A DNA stretch of 64,000 nucleotides, taken from positions 124,001 through 188,000 of the forward strand of contig NZ_JAIEUI010000012.1 in the NCBI RefSeq assembly GCF_022234545.1. Direction: 5' to 3'. The position numbers were made by a program, and so were the translations under genes. Each line of letters starts with the position of its first letter. Position 1 is the stretch's first letter. Source of the stretch: Paenibacillus piscarius (GTDB taxonomy: Bacteria > Bacillota > Bacilli > Paenibacillales > Paenibacillaceae). This document shows, in pieces, positions 63,344 through 64,000 of the stretch. Under the pieces are notes generated by a model. It had not been told where the DNA came from. It did no database searches and worked only from the letters and a program-made list of their open reading frames with translations.

Positions 63344-64000
63344 ATGAAACAGAAACAACATGGATTCTGGGATGACGTGAAGAAATACAGATCCTTGCTT
63401 CTAATGCTGACACCGGCTGTATTGTTCTTCCTGCTTTTTGCTTATATACCGATGTCGGGGATTATCCTGGCATTTAAGCAATACGACTACAACGGAGGGG
63501 TGTTCGGCAGCCCCTGGAACGGATGGGCCAACTTCAAGTTCTTCTTCGATTCCGGTGACGCCTGGCGCGTGACGCGGAACACGGCTCTATATAACATAGC
63601 CTTTATCGTTGTGAATAATGTACTGCAGATCTTCGCTGCCATCCTGCTGTTCGAGGTCGCCGGCAAGTGGTTCCGCAAGCTGACCCAGACCGTGTTGTTC
63701 CTGCCTTACTTCATCTCCTGGGTTGTCGTTGGCGCCATTGCGTACAACCTGTTCAACTTCGATGTAGGTACCATCAACGTGCTGCTGAAGGGACTGGGAA
63801 TGCAGCCGATCGATATTTATAATACGGCAGCTTACTGGCCGTTCATTCTGGTTATCGTCTCCGCCTGGAAGACACTGGGCTACGGAACGATCATGTACCT
63901 GGCGGCAATCACCAGCATTGACACCGAGATGTATGAAGCGGCCGAAATTGACGGTGCGAATATTTTCCAGCGGATCATGAGAATTACAGTGCCGAATCTG
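63344..64000 (+). CDS. LplB-family carbohydrate ABC transporter permease, 3' end outside window
   Basis: 219 residues seen, cut by the right edge. Spans at ~20-40, ~80-105, ~115-135 and ~160-180; the cytoplasmic EAA loop EAAEIDGANIFQRIMRITVP is at the end, where it contacts the ATPase. Sequence resembles LplB/UgpA-type permeases for oligosaccharides. AAAGGGG precedes ATG. It lies 192 bp after yesN and its terminator, so it starts its own transcript, expected to be activated by YesN. Confidence 0.9.
   Translation, partial: MKQKQHGFWDDVKKYRSLLLMLTPAVLFFLLFAYIPMSGIILAFKQYDYNGGVFGSPWNGWANFKFFFDSGDAWRVTRNTALYNIAFIVVNNVLQIFAAILLFEVAGKWFRKLTQTVLFLPYFISWVVVGAIAYNLFNFDVGTINVLLKGLGMQPIDIYNTAAYWPFILVIVSAWKTLGYGTIMYLAAITSIDTEMYEAAEIDGANIFQRIMRITVPNL

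Overview
The window looks like chromosomal DNA of a Paenibacillus or a close relative in the endospore-forming Bacillota. Three things point there: GC-rich genes with strong AAGGAGG-type ribosome sites, a cotJABC spore-coat operon, and family content typical of the genus (SLH-anchored surface enzymes, DUF11 repeat proteins, YesM/YesN with LplB-type sugar transport, YfkAB, CotJ, LicT/BglP). I see no rRNA, tRNA, CRISPR array, insertion sequence or prophage. This is a core/accessory mosaic with about 55 genes.

Layout. 1-5.04 kb (minus): the 5' part of a giant DUF11-repeat surface protein running off the left edge. 5.2-11.5 kb: a methyltransferase, a lipoprotein, a secreted copper-amine-oxidase-N/repeat protein, and small membrane or conserved proteins (DUF423, DUF1805). 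11.8-14.1 kb: Dps, then a divergent MarR/nitroreductase pair. 14.2-19.4 kb: sufCDSUB Fe-S assembly operon with a Fur-like box on its promoter. 19.4-20.05 kb: a gene-free stretch with inverted repeats. 20.05-23.7 kb: heterodimeric ABC exporter. 24.1-27.2 kb: licT-bglP beta-glucoside PTS with two RAT/terminator switches and a cre site. 27.3-33.0 kb: siderophore uptake (AraC/binding-protein fusion regulator plus a feuABC-like transporter and its ATPase), with Fur boxes. 33.1-38.3 kb: two HD-GYP proteins, a MoaD-like protein, a YunD-like phosphoesterase and UppP. 38.5-42.3 kb: YfkAB radical SAM protein, a CBS/CorC membrane protein, and cotJABC. 42.8-46.1 kb: thiolase, acetoacetate decarboxylase and CoA-transferase A/B, a clostridial sol-like acetone module. 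46.2-50.6 kb: SLH-anchored metallophosphoesterase. 50.7-63.2 kb: Rpn-type nuclease, MerR/SDR, a TetR-controlled divergent pair, an aldo-keto reductase, an epimerase, a methyltransferase, DUF1877, CapA and the YesM/YesN two-component system. The right edge cuts an LplB-type permease.

The genes form independent functional islands. Iron handling recurs: Dps, suf with a Fur-like box, and Fur-boxed siderophore uptake. Cell-surface genes recur too: the DUF11 protein, the copper-amine-oxidase-N protein, the SLH phosphoesterase, UppP and CapA.

Two patterns stand out. Three genes (DUF11 protein, first methyltransferase, Rpn nuclease) have an excellent Shine-Dalgarno placed 8-9 nt from ATT, CTG and ATA rather than ATG/GTG/TTG, so their 5' ends would probably be mis-annotated. 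Several local regulators sit beside near-perfect palindromes that look like their operators (MarR, MerR with a 19-bp spacer, TetR with a 30-bp palindrome). I found no clearly new defence or mobile system. All functions are inferred from sequence; no database search was run.
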